From Gyrodactylus bullatarudis (taxonomy: Eukaryota > Platyhelminthes > Monogenea > Gyrodactylidea > Gyrodactylidae), in contig SSNU01000011.1 in assembly GCA_012064415.1 (NCBI GenBank), positions 126,544 to 190,543 of the forward strand: a DNA stretch of 64,000 nt, given 5' to 3'. Positions within the stretch are counted from its first letter, which is position 1, and each line of letters starts with the position of its first letter. Below are positions 32,631 to 44,685 of the stretch, in pieces. The translations under genes and the position numbers were made by a program. A model generated the notes under the pieces. The model had not been told where the DNA came from. It saw nothing but the letters and a program-made list of their open reading frames with translations, and did not search any database.

Positions 32631-33589
32631 ATACAGTAGATAAAAATATTGCATCTATAGATTGAAATTCTTTTTAATCGAGGCACTTTATCAGTCATAA
32701 AATTCAATAAATAATGCGTAAAATATTCCTAAAAAATTGTGAGAATTTCGAATAAACATTAGGGATTGATTTTTTCAATTCTGATATGTTCAATTTCATT
32801 TTCCCTGGGTGAAATATTTTTTATTAAAGTGGCAGTCAAAGTTCCATTTTTAGTAAAAAATCTCTCAAATTTGATATAATTACTTTTAAGTAGTCATCGA
32901 AGATTTAGAGGCTTTTGGTAAAAACAACGAACCGCAAGACTTATTTTACTTATACTGAATTGAAAATGATTGAGAGAAAAATATTTTTGCTTCTATCATG
33001 AGAAAAAATGGCCGAAATCAAATTCAACAAATTCTCCATCACGTTAATTTTAATAAAAAATTATTGTTCCTATTGTAACCAGTTCATAAATAGAGTTCAT
33101 TCGAATTCGAGCCCATTCAGATTCTGACCCAGGCTGGAAATCGTAAGTTTGCAAAATCTCTAATACACATACATTGCATACTTATTTCTTGAGTTGCTCA
33201 ATGATGGAAGCAGAAAAATGAATTTAAATTTAAAGTAAGGCGCATGACTATATTCAGGGTCCATTTATGTGTCTTCTTATTACTGAAGACCTTGTGAATC
33301 ATTAAATTTCGATATTTTTTAGAATAAAAACGGTACTCGAGTCCATAGTTGTTTACTAATGAATTTGAGAATAAAAAGACATAAAAATAGGAAAAATTCT
33401 CTAGAGATATAAAGACTAAGATAAAGTACTTAATTTTATTAATTTAGTCATAAAAACTTAACACAAAAGATTCCATTTCCATTGTACATATAAAAGATGG
33501 ACAACACAATGTAATCCTGTTCTTTGAAACGATGTGTCATCGAATTTCTTGATTTGAAAATGACTTCAATAATGTATACTCACTATTAA

Positions 33590-34125
33590 TAATGTTGGTT
33601 GATATGAAGTTGGGAATCTATGATTTTTACAGAAATCTCGATTTTTTCATCAAGAATTCGAATTTGTTAAAGATTTTTTGGAATCCTACTCATGTTGCTC
33701 ACTTTTACCATTTGAAGAAAAAAAGTCTGAAAAAATTGTTTTTATGAAAAATATGGTCATTTTTCAAATTCCCATTTGGCGCCAAAATCCCATTTTTTCG
33801 AACTTTGAGCTGAAAAATTTTATTGATTTGAAAGTAGGAGGTTGATCGAAAGAGGTTTTTCAGGATCAAGATTAGACAAGAAAATCAATTAAACTGAATC
33901 TGATCTTATGCATAATCACATTATCGTTGAAAGTTTTGATTTTTTGATCTTTTTCACTACTTGCAAATCAATGAAATTTCGATAATTGAAAATCTCTCGA
34001 AAATGGGGTAACTTTCGGTAATTCGGCGGTGCTATTAAGCTTTATTATCTAATCTTGATCAAAATCTGTCAAAATCATAAATTCCCAACTTCATATCAAC
34101 CAACATTACTTAGTAGAGATACAGA
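33590..34125. mobile_element. Short MITE, second full copy
   Basis: Left end TAATGTTGGTTGATATGAAG, right end CTTCATATCAACCAACATTA. Non-coding. Same family as 32175-32630 by the shared AATTTATGATTTTTACA-type subterminal sequence. Confidence 0.65.
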
Positions 34126-34569
34126 TTTTGCAAATTATCGATTTCTAGCTAGGTTAGAATCTGAATGGGCTCCTCAGGAGAATTTGAATGATGTACAATA
34201 TATATGGCCCAAAATCTATTTATGAACTGGTTACAATAGGAGCAATGATTTTGTATTAAAATTAACGTGATGAAAAATTCACTGAATTTATTTTAACCAT
34301 TTTCCTCATGATAGTAGCCAAAATTTAACAATAATTTTTACCGACATTTCCTATTTTATATCTAAATTTTTCATTTCTTAAAAAGGATAAACTAATTACA
34401 TTACTTTGAAATTGTAATTTTCAAAGTCTTTTCAAACTGAGAATACCAACACAAAGGAAAATAGAGATCAAAGGGGAAATTCGAATACCCCTCGATAGTA
34501 TAAAATCGAAACGAGTCTGAAAAAATTCTTTCAAAAGCAATTTTGCAAAATTCATCACTAAATACTCAC

Positions 34570-34934
34570 TCGATAAACATATCCAAACCTGTTTTTGCAA
34601 CACTGCGATGGACAACTTTCCATGATGCCTTTAGGCGATAAATCTCATGTTTCCTCAAATTTAACCTATCATCTATTTTGCCAGTTTCATTCAAATTCTT
34701 GTCTAGCTGATAAAAATATTTTGGATCATCATCCTTATTACATGGAACGGTTGGACATTGATTTAAATTGATCAGTTTCTCAAGGACTTTATCATTCTTG
34801 TCTATTAATTCCTCAGGTACATTTGAAATGATTGAATAGAGGTATGCTTTGTCCTCCTGAGATTCCTTCTCTACCCCTTTGCTTGTTGCATTTTCAAATG
34901 AGTTTGATACTTTTTTACTTTTCAGACAGAACAT
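34570..34934 (-). CDS. Globin-type exon with long N-terminal extension (partial gene)
   Basis: Minus-strand frame from ATG 34934 to a GTGAGT donor directly after 34570. The last 30 residues, with 'EIYRLKASWKVVHRSVAKTG' followed by 'LDMFIE', match the A-B helix region of animal globins (E-x-x-x-L-x-x-S-W-x-x-V ... tG-x-x-x-F). About 90 polar, low-similarity residues precede it. N-terminal extensions of this kind occur in some invertebrate globins. The following exons, with the distal and proximal histidines, were not found downstream on the minus strand within reach; the segment just beyond gives stops. It may be the first exon of a gene with long introns or an orphaned exon. Confidence 0.45.
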
Positions 34935-35582
34935 ATTCCAGTTCTTTCAGTTTTCATGAAATTGAAAATTCCCGTTGAGGAAAAGGATAATAATAGTTGA
35001 GAGAGAATATGAAAATAGAGTAACCTGATTGGTCGATTAGAAGAACTCTTATTTTATTGGATGATGTTCATGAATGAATTTCTTCACAAGAGTTATATTC
35101 AAATGAATACAATTTGTAGCAGAAAAAAATGTATTATAAATGGAACCAGAATAATTAGAATATGCTTGGCTTCTAGCTTTGAAATTTGAAAGAGTGACAC
35201 ATTTTTTGAGCTATAATATCTTAACCAAAAATAATCACATTAAAACAACGGTAGATTCGTAATCTGTGTATTCAGTGATAAAAGGATAGAAAAAGATTGA
35301 ATAAGAATCGTGAAATAAAATTCCCTGGGACTTCAAGATTTATTCAATATTTTGAAGAAACCTGTCATTTTGAACTGATCTTGAATCATCCTATTTTATC
35401 GATTTCCAAGCAGTAATGATCGGAAAATAGGAAATAAACTCAAAGTATTGCGATACGAAGATTCAATAGATTTTTTCTCATTGAACTTAAGAATTTTTTC
35501 CAGATTATATTTAGTTAGCTGTTTGGGGTGTGAATAAACTTTTGTCTGGAAAAATAAATGATCTTTTTAATGATGTTTAAAA

Positions 35583-35753
35583 ATGAATTTGATTTTAAAT
35601 CACGCATTGACTAACGTAAGAAAAGTCACTTATTTCCTTTCTTATAAGAGTAATTTATTAAAATGCCTCGATTTTATCCTTTATTTTATTAGATATTCAA
35701 TAGATATTAATAAGAGTAGATTTAACCCTTTCCGTAACTTCTTCGGTGGATAA
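35583..35753 (+). pseudogene. Penelope-like N-terminal fragment (inverted copy)
   Basis: A 56-codon frame, 'NHALTNVRKVTYFLSYKSNL' onward, almost identical to the minus-strand frame 38874-39098 but lacking its first 20 residues. Ends at the same stop (FRNFFGG). A truncated duplicate. Confidence 0.5.
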
Positions 35754-35879
35754 CCTGAACTCTCTTCAATTTCATCTAAAAACCTTATTATTCCTTCTTT
35801 AGCAATTTGGAACTGACATTTCTAATCATCATAGAATCTGAATTTGGGCATAGAGGTTCATAGAGAAACTCGTAAAAGC

Positions 35880-38756
35880 CTAATAAAATGGATGCTTTCA
35901 CTTATTTGTATCCTCGTAATCAGTAGAGCCTCAAAAATGCATATAAAGCAAATATTAAATTCGAGGTGACTTTTTAATCTAAGCACTGTGTGATATTTAA
36001 AACTATTGTGGGGGTAAGGGTTAAAAAGTTTTTAGTGCATATATGTGTCATATATTTTGTGTATATTACTATATTATTTTTGTATATATTGTATGTGTAT
36101 TTATTGAATTGACCAATCAGCATCATTCTTACTAAGACAATGACGTAAAGCTTCATGATAGTCAGATTTCCCCTGCCACCTAATGTTTTTTCAATACATC
36201 TTGAAGTTAAAATTTTGAAAATTATAGATATTTTGATTAAATATTTTATTCGAAGAAAATTCATTTTTTGAAAGTAAAAAGTAGTATATTAATTACTAGA
36301 AAATTACGTGAAAATCGTTCTCTCAAAAATAGCTTACAAGTAGTATATGTTTTATATAGAAAATCGATAGAGCATATTTTATGCGCATATAAATGAATTT
36401 ATAGGCCCTAGTAATCAGCATAAGTTTAATGAAATCAGCTCTTTGGCAAGATCTTTTAATGGAGATTTTTCTCGGAAAATGTTTAGGTTGTCCTTTGCTT
36501 GAAGAACTTCTGTATAACTTCTCGCGGTAACTTTTCTAAAAGATCAATCCGATTCTAGAATTATTGAGATCTCTTCAACAAATGAGAGGAACATCCGCAC
36601 GAAGTAAAGAATGTTAAAATTCAAAGAAAAAATTTGCGCGAAAAATTAAGTGAAATTTATTATTAGTTAATTTGTGCTTTAAGATCGACAGCTTCAAATA
36701 GGACAAATCTTAGAATATTTTCAGGTTTTCGAGATAGATTGAAACTACTCGCAACATTCTTAGACCTCCTCTTCAATTGTAATATTGGACAGTGTGAGAT
36801 GTGGTTTCCAAATACAATTTTGCAAATGGCACATTCTTCGCGTTTCATAAGGCGAATTCGAATTCTTTGTCTAATATTGATCTCAACTTTAATTGGTTTC
36901 AATCTTACAGAGGTAAATAAAAGTTCTGGATTCGAAAGTTGAAAAAAGCAGAAATCGGGGCATTTATACCATTCAGAAAATAGTCTAATTTTGGCCAGAT
37001 CGTATTTATCAATAATTTTCTTGAATGGGCCCATTGACTTAAACCGTGCATATCTATTTGAATTTCACAAGATATCGAAATAAAAATATGACCATTAGAA
37101 AGAGCACAAAATTTTGCATAGAATAGAGTCTTAAGATTTATGGAAAATATGAGCTCTATCGAGTTAATAAAACTTGAAATATATGACAATTTCCGTGAGT
37201 TTTTACAAAAATTAGATTTTTCGAATCTGTAGAAAATTCTGCACAAACCCTGAAAAAATTATCGATATATCTAAAAATTTATTTTTTTATTTCTCCCCGT
37301 AATTAAAAATATAACTGATAATTACCAATCGCCGTATCTATTTTATTAATTCGATCCAAAATCTAGTCAAAGGGACTCGGTGAGATGTCTAAAAAGTGGA
37401 TGTACTTCAGTTAATTAGGACTGACAGCAACAAGTCGGCCTAGTTTACATAGCGTGTTTGTCCTAATATCACAAATATAAGAAGACCTACTGTGTTGAAG
37501 GTCATGGATGAATTTGGGTGCTTGAAACGGAAATATCTTTTTGCATCATGTCATAGATCTAGGAGGTATTTCCAAAAATTGGACTGACATAAATCATGAT
37601 TGACTTCATTTTTTACTTTCTCCTGAGATGAGCCGTATATAGAGCGATTATTATCAATAATATCACGTAAACTATCTTATAATTTACGTTAAACCAACTT
37701 TAAGGATCCCAAAATGTCTCAAAGAGATATCTAAACTTTGATAGAATAACCAAGATTAGTAAAATTTTGTTTTCATCTACTTATTAGTAGATAGGAAAAT
37801 CGAATTTCTTAGAATGTATCTAAAGAATTCTCATTAGTAAAGTTATCGAGAACTTTTAAACGTGGATTTTAAGAATGAATTAAGTTGAAGAATTATCTGT
37901 TGATTCGACTAGAACTATGCTTCTGAAAAATGCACAGCAAACATCATGCTTGTTATCCAATCGGAGAAATATCTCTGGAAAAAATATTTAAGAAATATTT
38001 ATTAGACATGTATGAAATTTTCAAGTTTTTCTTCCTCGGATTAAATTTAATGATGCGTTTTGAGATTTGAGTCGTTAAAGTCAATTTAGCTATCGATTAA
38101 GTTATTTTTTGACGAAAAACAAGATGAAGATCGTCTTTTCACACCTAATATGAGAAAACGGATAAGCAAGTGTCAATTTCATGAAATAGTTAAATTATAT
38201 TAGAGTAAAGATTTTGTATCAACTCTAATGGACCAGAGAATTGCCTAATTTTCGTTTATTCACGATTTTTTGACTTCAAGATTTAGTTACTTTGTCGAGA
38301 TATTGTTAAAATCATTGATGAACTAAAGAATATGAAAAACCAAAAAAGCCTTACAATGAAAAAGTTTACTTGAAAGTAGGGAGATCATTTTTTGATGTTT
38401 AATGTTAAAAAATAGAAAAATTAACTTTATTATGTCACTATCTAAGAAATTATATCTTTCAAAAATTTGAACTCAACTTGAAATTGTTCGCCCAGATGTA
38501 AAACTTAAATGGCCACGCAATCTGAAATTGTCAAAATTTAATTTCTTAGATCTACTCCTAATATATAGTTAAATTGCAGAACAGAGATTTATAATTCATA
38601 ATTCTCTTGATAGGTTGACAATAGATTGATTCAATTAGTTATTAAAGAATAAGGGATTCGTTTTCATTTCATCTATGTGAAAAAGCCCTTAGTCAAAATT
38701 ATCCAAAATTTTCAAGTTTGTTTTTGAAATGAGAACATTATATTGAAGTTAATACG
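35880..38756. other. Repeat-rich, no gene seen
   Basis: Includes a MITE-like block at about 36660-37260 related to 28480-28990 and 46060-46455. Open frames at 35974-36264, 36663-37034 and 36905-37246 have no recognisable domain and lie partly in that repeat. Confidence 0.4.
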
Positions 38757-38873
38757 AGTTTCTCTATGAACCTCTATGCCCAAATTCAGATTCTATGATG
38801 ATTAGAAATGTCAGTTCCAAATTGCTAAAGAAGGAATAATAAGGTTTTTAGATGAAATTGAAGAGAGTTCAGG

Positions 38874-39098
38874 TTATCCCCCGAAGAAGTTACGGAAAGG
38901 GTTAAATCTACGCTTACTAATATCTATTGAATATCTAATAAAATAAAGGATAAAATCGAGGCATTTTAATAAATTACTCTTATAAGAAAGGAAATAAGTG
39001 ACTTTTCTTACGTTAGTCAATGCGTGATTTATAATCAAATTTGAACGATAATATTGCCGAACTTTATCAAGAATATTTTCGTTAGGATCTAAACTCAT
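38874..39098 (-). pseudogene. Penelope-like ORF N-terminus of a tandem downstream copy
   Basis: Minus-strand ATG at 39098, 33 nt after the predicted ribozyme cleavage site. It begins 'MSLDPNENILDKVRQYYRSN' and stops after 74 residues. It lies directly downstream of the 39297-40848 element in the same orientation, which is the tandem pseudo-LTR arrangement of Penelope-like elements. Confidence 0.6.
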
Positions 39099-39114
39099 GA
39101 GGAAGGTTTAGAGA

Positions 39115-39180
39115 AAGCTTAAATTATAGTGATAAACGTTATATTTCGCCGGGTCTCTTCAGACTCTACCCCGGTAAAGT
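39115..39180 (-). ncRNA. Hammerhead ribozyme of a Penelope pseudo-LTR
   Basis: Minus strand. Core CTGAAGA at 39162-39156, GAAA at 39147-39144. Short helix III (15.1-16.1 pair A-T) with loop ACGT. Cleavage predicted after the C at 39131 (ATC|A). Helix I pairs AGT with ACT plus further weak pairs with one mismatch. Helix II is one G-C pair. CCCGG before GAAA is complementary to CCGGG upstream of helix I. GTATATAAAC lies upstream. Confidence 0.65.
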
Positions 39181-39296
39181 TTATATACTTTTACAATGCA
39201 TATATTTTGAGGCTTTCCATTGGTCCATCTATTAATTTTGTTTCAGCTTTGAATTGTGGGGAGGGGGGTCGGTAGGAACACTCTGATCATAATTAA

Positions 39297-40848
39297 CTAC
39301 TTTTGTGTCTCAACAAAGCGATCGATTGTTTGTTGCCCACTGTCTCTACGTCGTTTTCTTTTTGCTTTTACACAACTTTTCTTTTCAATAATTACAGGTT
39401 GGGACATAATTGGATTATCAACTATCGTTGACTTCTCTTTGATTTCATTTGTATCCAACTTTGTAACTGTTTCTGGGGCACTGCTAGGAACTAGAGCTGG
39501 TTGATTATAATTATCGGCTACAGCCGACTTCTCGTTATTTTCATTATGACTTTTAGTTTCCTTTTGTGCGGAAAATAGGCTAGGAGGTTCAATCGTACTT
39601 TTGAGAATTTTGCCTATTTTCTCAATTTGCTTACTCTTTATAAGAACATCTCGGCCTTTGAAGCCCAATTTTCTCGCAAGCTCCTTTTGGACGCACAAAT
39701 CTGGCTTCAACTTGGTAATGAAGTGACCTTCTGCGGACCCAAGATTTGTCTGCCTCACTTTACAGGATTCACTCGGATTTACTTGGTAGAGGATCTTGAA
39801 GTTGGAAGCATCTACGCTGTGGCCTGTATCCTCTATATGATGTTGAACTGCGCTATTGTACTTTGGCCTCAGATGTTCCCTTACTCTTACACCGAGTGTT
39901 CGTGTTGTCTGGCCAACATACGAGGATCCACATGTACAAGTGAATTGATAGATTACTCCTTTTCTTTTTAACTTTGGAATTTCGTCTTTGTTCCGACCAT
40001 TGAGAAGCTTGGATGTTCTCGAGATAAGTTTGAGCTTTCTACCAGGGAATGTTCGCTTGGTAATTTTGGCTAGTTTGTTGTTCACAATCGATCTGCTGGC
40101 ATCTCCTTAGAAAGGAAGGTTTATTGTCATCTTCTTCATCTTTAATTTTATCCTTTGGGTGAGAATATTTATCTATGAAGCTTTCTGGATAACCGTCTTG
40201 TTTAAGTAGATTTTTCAATTTTGCTCTCTCTTCCTTAACATATTCGGTTGAAACGAGTCTATCAATATTCAGGAAATCATTGCTTACAACACTCTTCTTA
40301 GTTTCTTTTGGCGAAAAACTATGAAATGGCAAGAACTGGGTTGGAACACTCGCCTTTCTATATATTCTCGTCATTGCACTTAGACCATTTCTTGTGATTT
40401 CAAGATCAAGGAAACTAAGTTTTCCTTCATCTTCAATTTCATTTGTAAAACTGACATTTTGATGAATCGTGTTCAGGCTTTGACATATCTCGCTAGCATC
40501 TTTATCGGCATCTACCAATGGGAAGGTATCATCAAGGTATCTGATGTATAAACGGCAACATTCAATCATTTGTCTCATTGGACCTTGTTCTAGGGATGCC
40601 AAAAACATATCTGCCAGAAGTAGACCAATAGGACTTCCCATCGCTACATCATCGATTTGCTTATAGCATAGGCCTCCAAATTTGAAATCAATGTTCATAG
40701 CTGTCATAAATATGAGTTCCTTTACAGTTACCGGCGGAATACTACATAAAGAAGGATAATTTGATAATTGATTCATTAAAAAAGTTACCGTTTCTTTGAC
40801 AGGCACGTTCGTGAAGAGTGAGGCTACATCAAATGAAATCATTCTCAA
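39297..40848 (-). pseudogene. Penelope-like RT plus GIY-YIG endonuclease, 5' truncated
   Basis: RT part (40848 to about 40090): 'MISFDVASLFTNVPVKETV' is motif A, 'DDVAMGSPIGLLLADMFLAS' motif B and 'YIRYLDDTF' motif C. The finger and N-terminal domains are missing. A one-base frameshift near 40110 separates it from the endonuclease (to 39297), which begins around 'VIYQFTCTCGSSYVGQTTRT', with the GIY-YIG core and the linker cysteines typical of the Penelope group. The tail is rich in S/N/E and ends in a basic cluster (KRKRRR), then 'SGQQTIDRFV'. It is followed by a hammerhead and the N-terminus of the next copy. Best-preserved copy in the window, but not intact. Confidence 0.88.
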
Positions 40849-42480
40849 TCATTTTCAATAAATTTTTACAGAGAATCTTTTTCTTGATTCGTATTCAATC
40901 TTTTTCTATCCTATGATTAATAATCATTGATTATTGAACGCGTATCACAAATCTACAGTTGTTTTAATGCAATTATTTTTGGTCTGGAAGTTATCGATCA
41001 AAAAATGGGTAACTCTTTCAAATTTCAAAGCTTTAAGTCCCAGAGAATAATAATTATTTTTAAGGATAACTTATTATCTTCATCAACTAAGTATAACTAA
41101 GCATATTTCATCCAAATTCTTGGATATAAAAATATACATGAATAAATATTCTAACCCTTTCATGTCCCAAATTATTATTTTTTCAGAACAATTTTTAGAA
41201 AATTTGTATCGTTACAAAAATGATTACGCTAATTCCAAATTTGAATTCTTTTGTCATCATTTTTAAAGTTTGTATTTTCGGACCTTAAACCATGTTTAAA
41301 ACGGATCATTCGAATGAAATCGAGGTTGAACCTTTCTCTCAATTTGGAGTTTATCCTCTAATTTTGATCCGAAATATCATTTACCTTCTTCAAATTTTTC
41401 TGGAGAAAAATATTGAGTATTTCGTAAGAATTGTAAAGCCTCATCTTCACGTCAACGTGCTTTAGGTTTTCAAAAAAATGTTCTAAAATAGTTGACTACA
41501 TTTTCAATAAAATTATCACATGAAAAAGGTAGTTCAACTCATCCTGATTATTCATTGAGGCCATTGCAATTTATACTGCATTTGTAACATTTGATTTGTT
41601 TCAGTTGTTATCTCAAGATCAGAATTCATCAAATCTTTTCTAATACAGGATTTCCCAAAAATGTAAATATTTTATACAAGCACTGTCAAACAAGTGATTA
41701 AATTTATCTTTGAAATTCCTTACTCAACATGCTGTAATACCGATTTATATAGAATAAATGTGAACACGCAGTACTCCCGACTGAGCTTACTCAATTGCAA
41801 TATTTTTAACTTGATCTTTTACTTTCTGCCTATGATAAAAATATCTATTTCTGCCTCAAATTTTTCATCTTAAATAAACATGGGAGATGAGATTTCAGGA
41901 AACACAGTGTTAAATTTTAAAAACGGGACATCTAGCATTCTTTACAGATGCTATCTATCTTCCTAATTAAAAAAAATCCTGTATTGCTCAGATAAATTTC
42001 GAATGAATTCAGAAAGAGATTTTTGAACGTTCTACGATCACTTTGTAGACGATAAATTCAGTTTTTTATGCGTTTTTTATTCGTTTACTTGATTTCCCTA
42101 GCTCTACCAACGGTAATCCCAAAGAATTATAAAGGATCCAAATAATAAAGCTAGTTGACATAAAGTTAAGTATTTACTAAATAAATTCAATCTGACAGAA
42201 ATTATGCTTTTTTTGAACTTTGAAAATACTCCTTTTCAACATTTAAGCTCAACATTTTTCGGAGATTTAGAGCAATTCGATACAGACATTTCAGATCATA
42301 ATAAGCAGAGGTTCTACAATGATCATTGAAATTAGTGCTTCTGGTTATAACTAAACAAAATTTTGGAAATTTTTTTTAAATTTTATTAATTTTTTAACCT
42401 TTTACAACACTCATCCCTGTTTGAACTGTTTGAACTAATAAGAGGAATTTGCATATGATCATAAATTTAATATAAATATA
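40849..42480. other. No gene seen
   Basis: Contains the right outer arm of the inverted duplication (about 40870-41055) and a MITE end near 41430-41466. Otherwise AT-rich and non-coding. Confidence 0.4.
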
Positions 42481-42481
42481 A

Positions 42482-42545
42482 AGCCGATGTAAAAGTCCAA
42501 TGAGATCCGGTGAAATATAAGTTTAATCACTAAATATTCACTCGA
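42482..42545 (+). ncRNA. Decayed hammerhead ribozyme of a Penelope pseudo-LTR
   Basis: GAGATCCGGTGAAATATAAG and flanks align with the intact ribozyme at 50285-50345. The core reads CCAATGA instead of CTGATGA and the upstream CCGG box is CCGA. An ATG at 42565 begins 'MKIPSSSENI', the family N-terminus, then stops. No endonuclease tail precedes it. Expected to be inactive. Confidence 0.6.
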
Positions 42546-44453
42546 ATTCTAATTATAATTACTCATGAAGATCCCTTCGTCATCAGAAAATATCAACTAT
42601 GTTTGTTCTTTGGTTCTATAAGGACAAGAGATAATTAAAATTAATTTTATTTTTGAATCGAAAAATTCTCTGATAATTTTTCTTAGCCCTTTCGGTGCCT
42701 AGAATCACATATATTCCAAATATTCCAAAAAACACAAAATTTATCTATCAATATGTAAAATATTATTTGGTCAAAAACTCATGGAACTCATGGGTGTCAG
42801 AGAATAAGACGTATCAAGAGTCAAAATACTATTAATTTTTCGTAAGGATTTTAAAAATCGATTCAGACTTTACCATTTATAATTATTTAAGGCGGGAAAT
42901 CAAATTGAATCTGAAAGAGATCAAAAGTCCGTTGATTCTAAGACTCTAAACGCCAGATAATTCAACTAAAAATAAAGAATTATATTTTGATTCTTCATAA
43001 ATTCTCAAATATTCAACTTCAAAAAAGTTATTTCTAAAATTCACAAAATAATTGAACATTTACTTGAAAACGAATAAAAAATTTGAATCCGCTGTAGAAT
43101 TTGGAACAACTACTATAGTCAAGTTTTTTTTAATTTTCAAGATCATTTTTGAGAAAAGTTATTGCAATTTGCCCGGTTAATTTATAGAACATTTGCCCCC
43201 TCTTGTTTTGCAGTAATTTCTCTGAGTGACATAGAGACTAAGGGCTTTTTAACATAAATGAAATGAAAATGAATTCCCTGCGATGACTTTTCGTCATTAC
43301 TGTTGGAAATCGAACCATTTGAATTTATTGATTATAACGAAGGGAGATAATCTAAAATTTTGTAGTCTAACTTTTTCTTGATTTTTGCATCTCTACGGCC
43401 AAATTCCAATTCTTCGTCTAATGTTGATCCCAAATATCATCACTTAACTGCTTCGAATCATCGAAATCGATGAAAAGTTTAGATTCAAAAGTTGAAAAAG
43501 TGGAAATTTGGTACATTTTCGAAATTCGAAAAACGGCCTAATTTTGGTCAGATTGAATTTTTTTTGAAAATCAACAACTTATTGGCTCCTTCCATTTAGA
43601 ATTCAAAAAATTATTTTTTCCTGTGAATCCGGAGAAAAATATCGAGTTTTTTGTAAAAATAGTAAATTCTCATCTTCATATCAATTAGCTTTAGATCTGG
43701 TTGTACTAACAGGTAGTATTCGGACCTTTTAAATTTTAATCCTCACTCTGCTTATGGGAGTTTCAATACAAATTGGGGTGTATAGACCGCCATATCAAGA
43801 GCAAGGGTTAAACTAGAAATCATATGCAGACTCAAAATTAATAGAAGGAATATTTATTGAGATTAGGACAGTGTGTTCATCAGATCGAAATAATAAGATT
43901 CTGAAAATTTAAAAATTTGTTAGCCTGTAAAATGTTTTTTATTGTCGCTTTGATCAGATAGCAGCAAGAAAAATACATTCATATCTTGAAAAAAAGCCGA
44001 GTTTGCTCCGTTTTCGGTTAGGATTGAGACGTGTCCCCTAATTTTCAAAACAGATTTACAAATTTCAACTATTTCCCATTTAAGTGTTAGAAAAATTTCC
44101 TGTGCTATGCCTAAAAGTTTCAAAGAGAGATTTCAATTTTTCACTGTTGCTCAAAAAATTTAAATTTCAGAGATATTATCGAGCATAGCATAAACCAGAA
44201 GAGGTAGCTCAAAAGCTTGACGGCAAAGAGTTGTCGAGAATCTTTTGCAGATTATTTCTGTCCTAATATAATTGTAATGCGAGCTATAATAAACATTTTA
44301 GAGGAAAAACAAGACCTAAAAGGATTTTTCACGTAGTAGTCAAAGATTTCATTGAAAAAGAAAATCCATAAACTACTCCTATTGTAGGCTCATAATAGTC
44401 CAACTTCACTATTTCTTATACTTAATGTAGGAGAAATCGAAATAGTCGTATAC

Positions 44454-44685
44454 TGAAATTCCATATTTTCAAACAAATATTGAGATGGATCTCTTGGTGC
44501 TCGAGTTCCAGCAAGAGCGGCGGCGATTTTCTTGTCAAAAATTGACTTCATATCGGTCATCGTGGCGGCATAACGATCGAAGGCTTCATTCAAATTCTTC
44601 GTAACAGAGTGCAACAAATTGGCAGATTCATTCACGATGGGGTTTGGGAACTCATCAAGGTCCACGGAAGCACCATCGGTGGATC
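44454..44685 (-). CDS. Possible exon of an unrecognised gene
   Basis: Minus strand: acceptor TTTTAG at 44687-44686 and donor GTATAC after 44454. The frame reads 'SANLLHSVTKNLNEAFDRYA' then 'IAAALAGTRAPRDPSQYLF'. It is markedly less AT-rich than its surroundings and helical in character, so it looks like a real coding exon. I do not recognise it and found no partner exons. Confidence 0.35.

Larger units (their letters stand above)
35170..41060. repeat. Interrupted inverted duplication
   Basis: Two pairs of inverted blocks: 35170-35350 with about 40870-41055, and 35583-35877 with about 38757-39050. They are nested in order, as if one region had been duplicated in inverse orientation. The right arm alone keeps the Penelope body (39100-40850). 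Single-base differences are frequent in the outer pair and rarer in the inner pair. Confidence 0.6.

Noticed and set aside
35974..36264. Minus-strand frame of 96 codons with hydrophobic and Tyr/Ile-rich sequence
   Set aside because: AT-driven composition, no splice context and no recognisable motif.
39627..39971. Plus-strand frame of 114 codons
   Set aside because: Shadow of the minus-strand GIY-YIG endonuclease.
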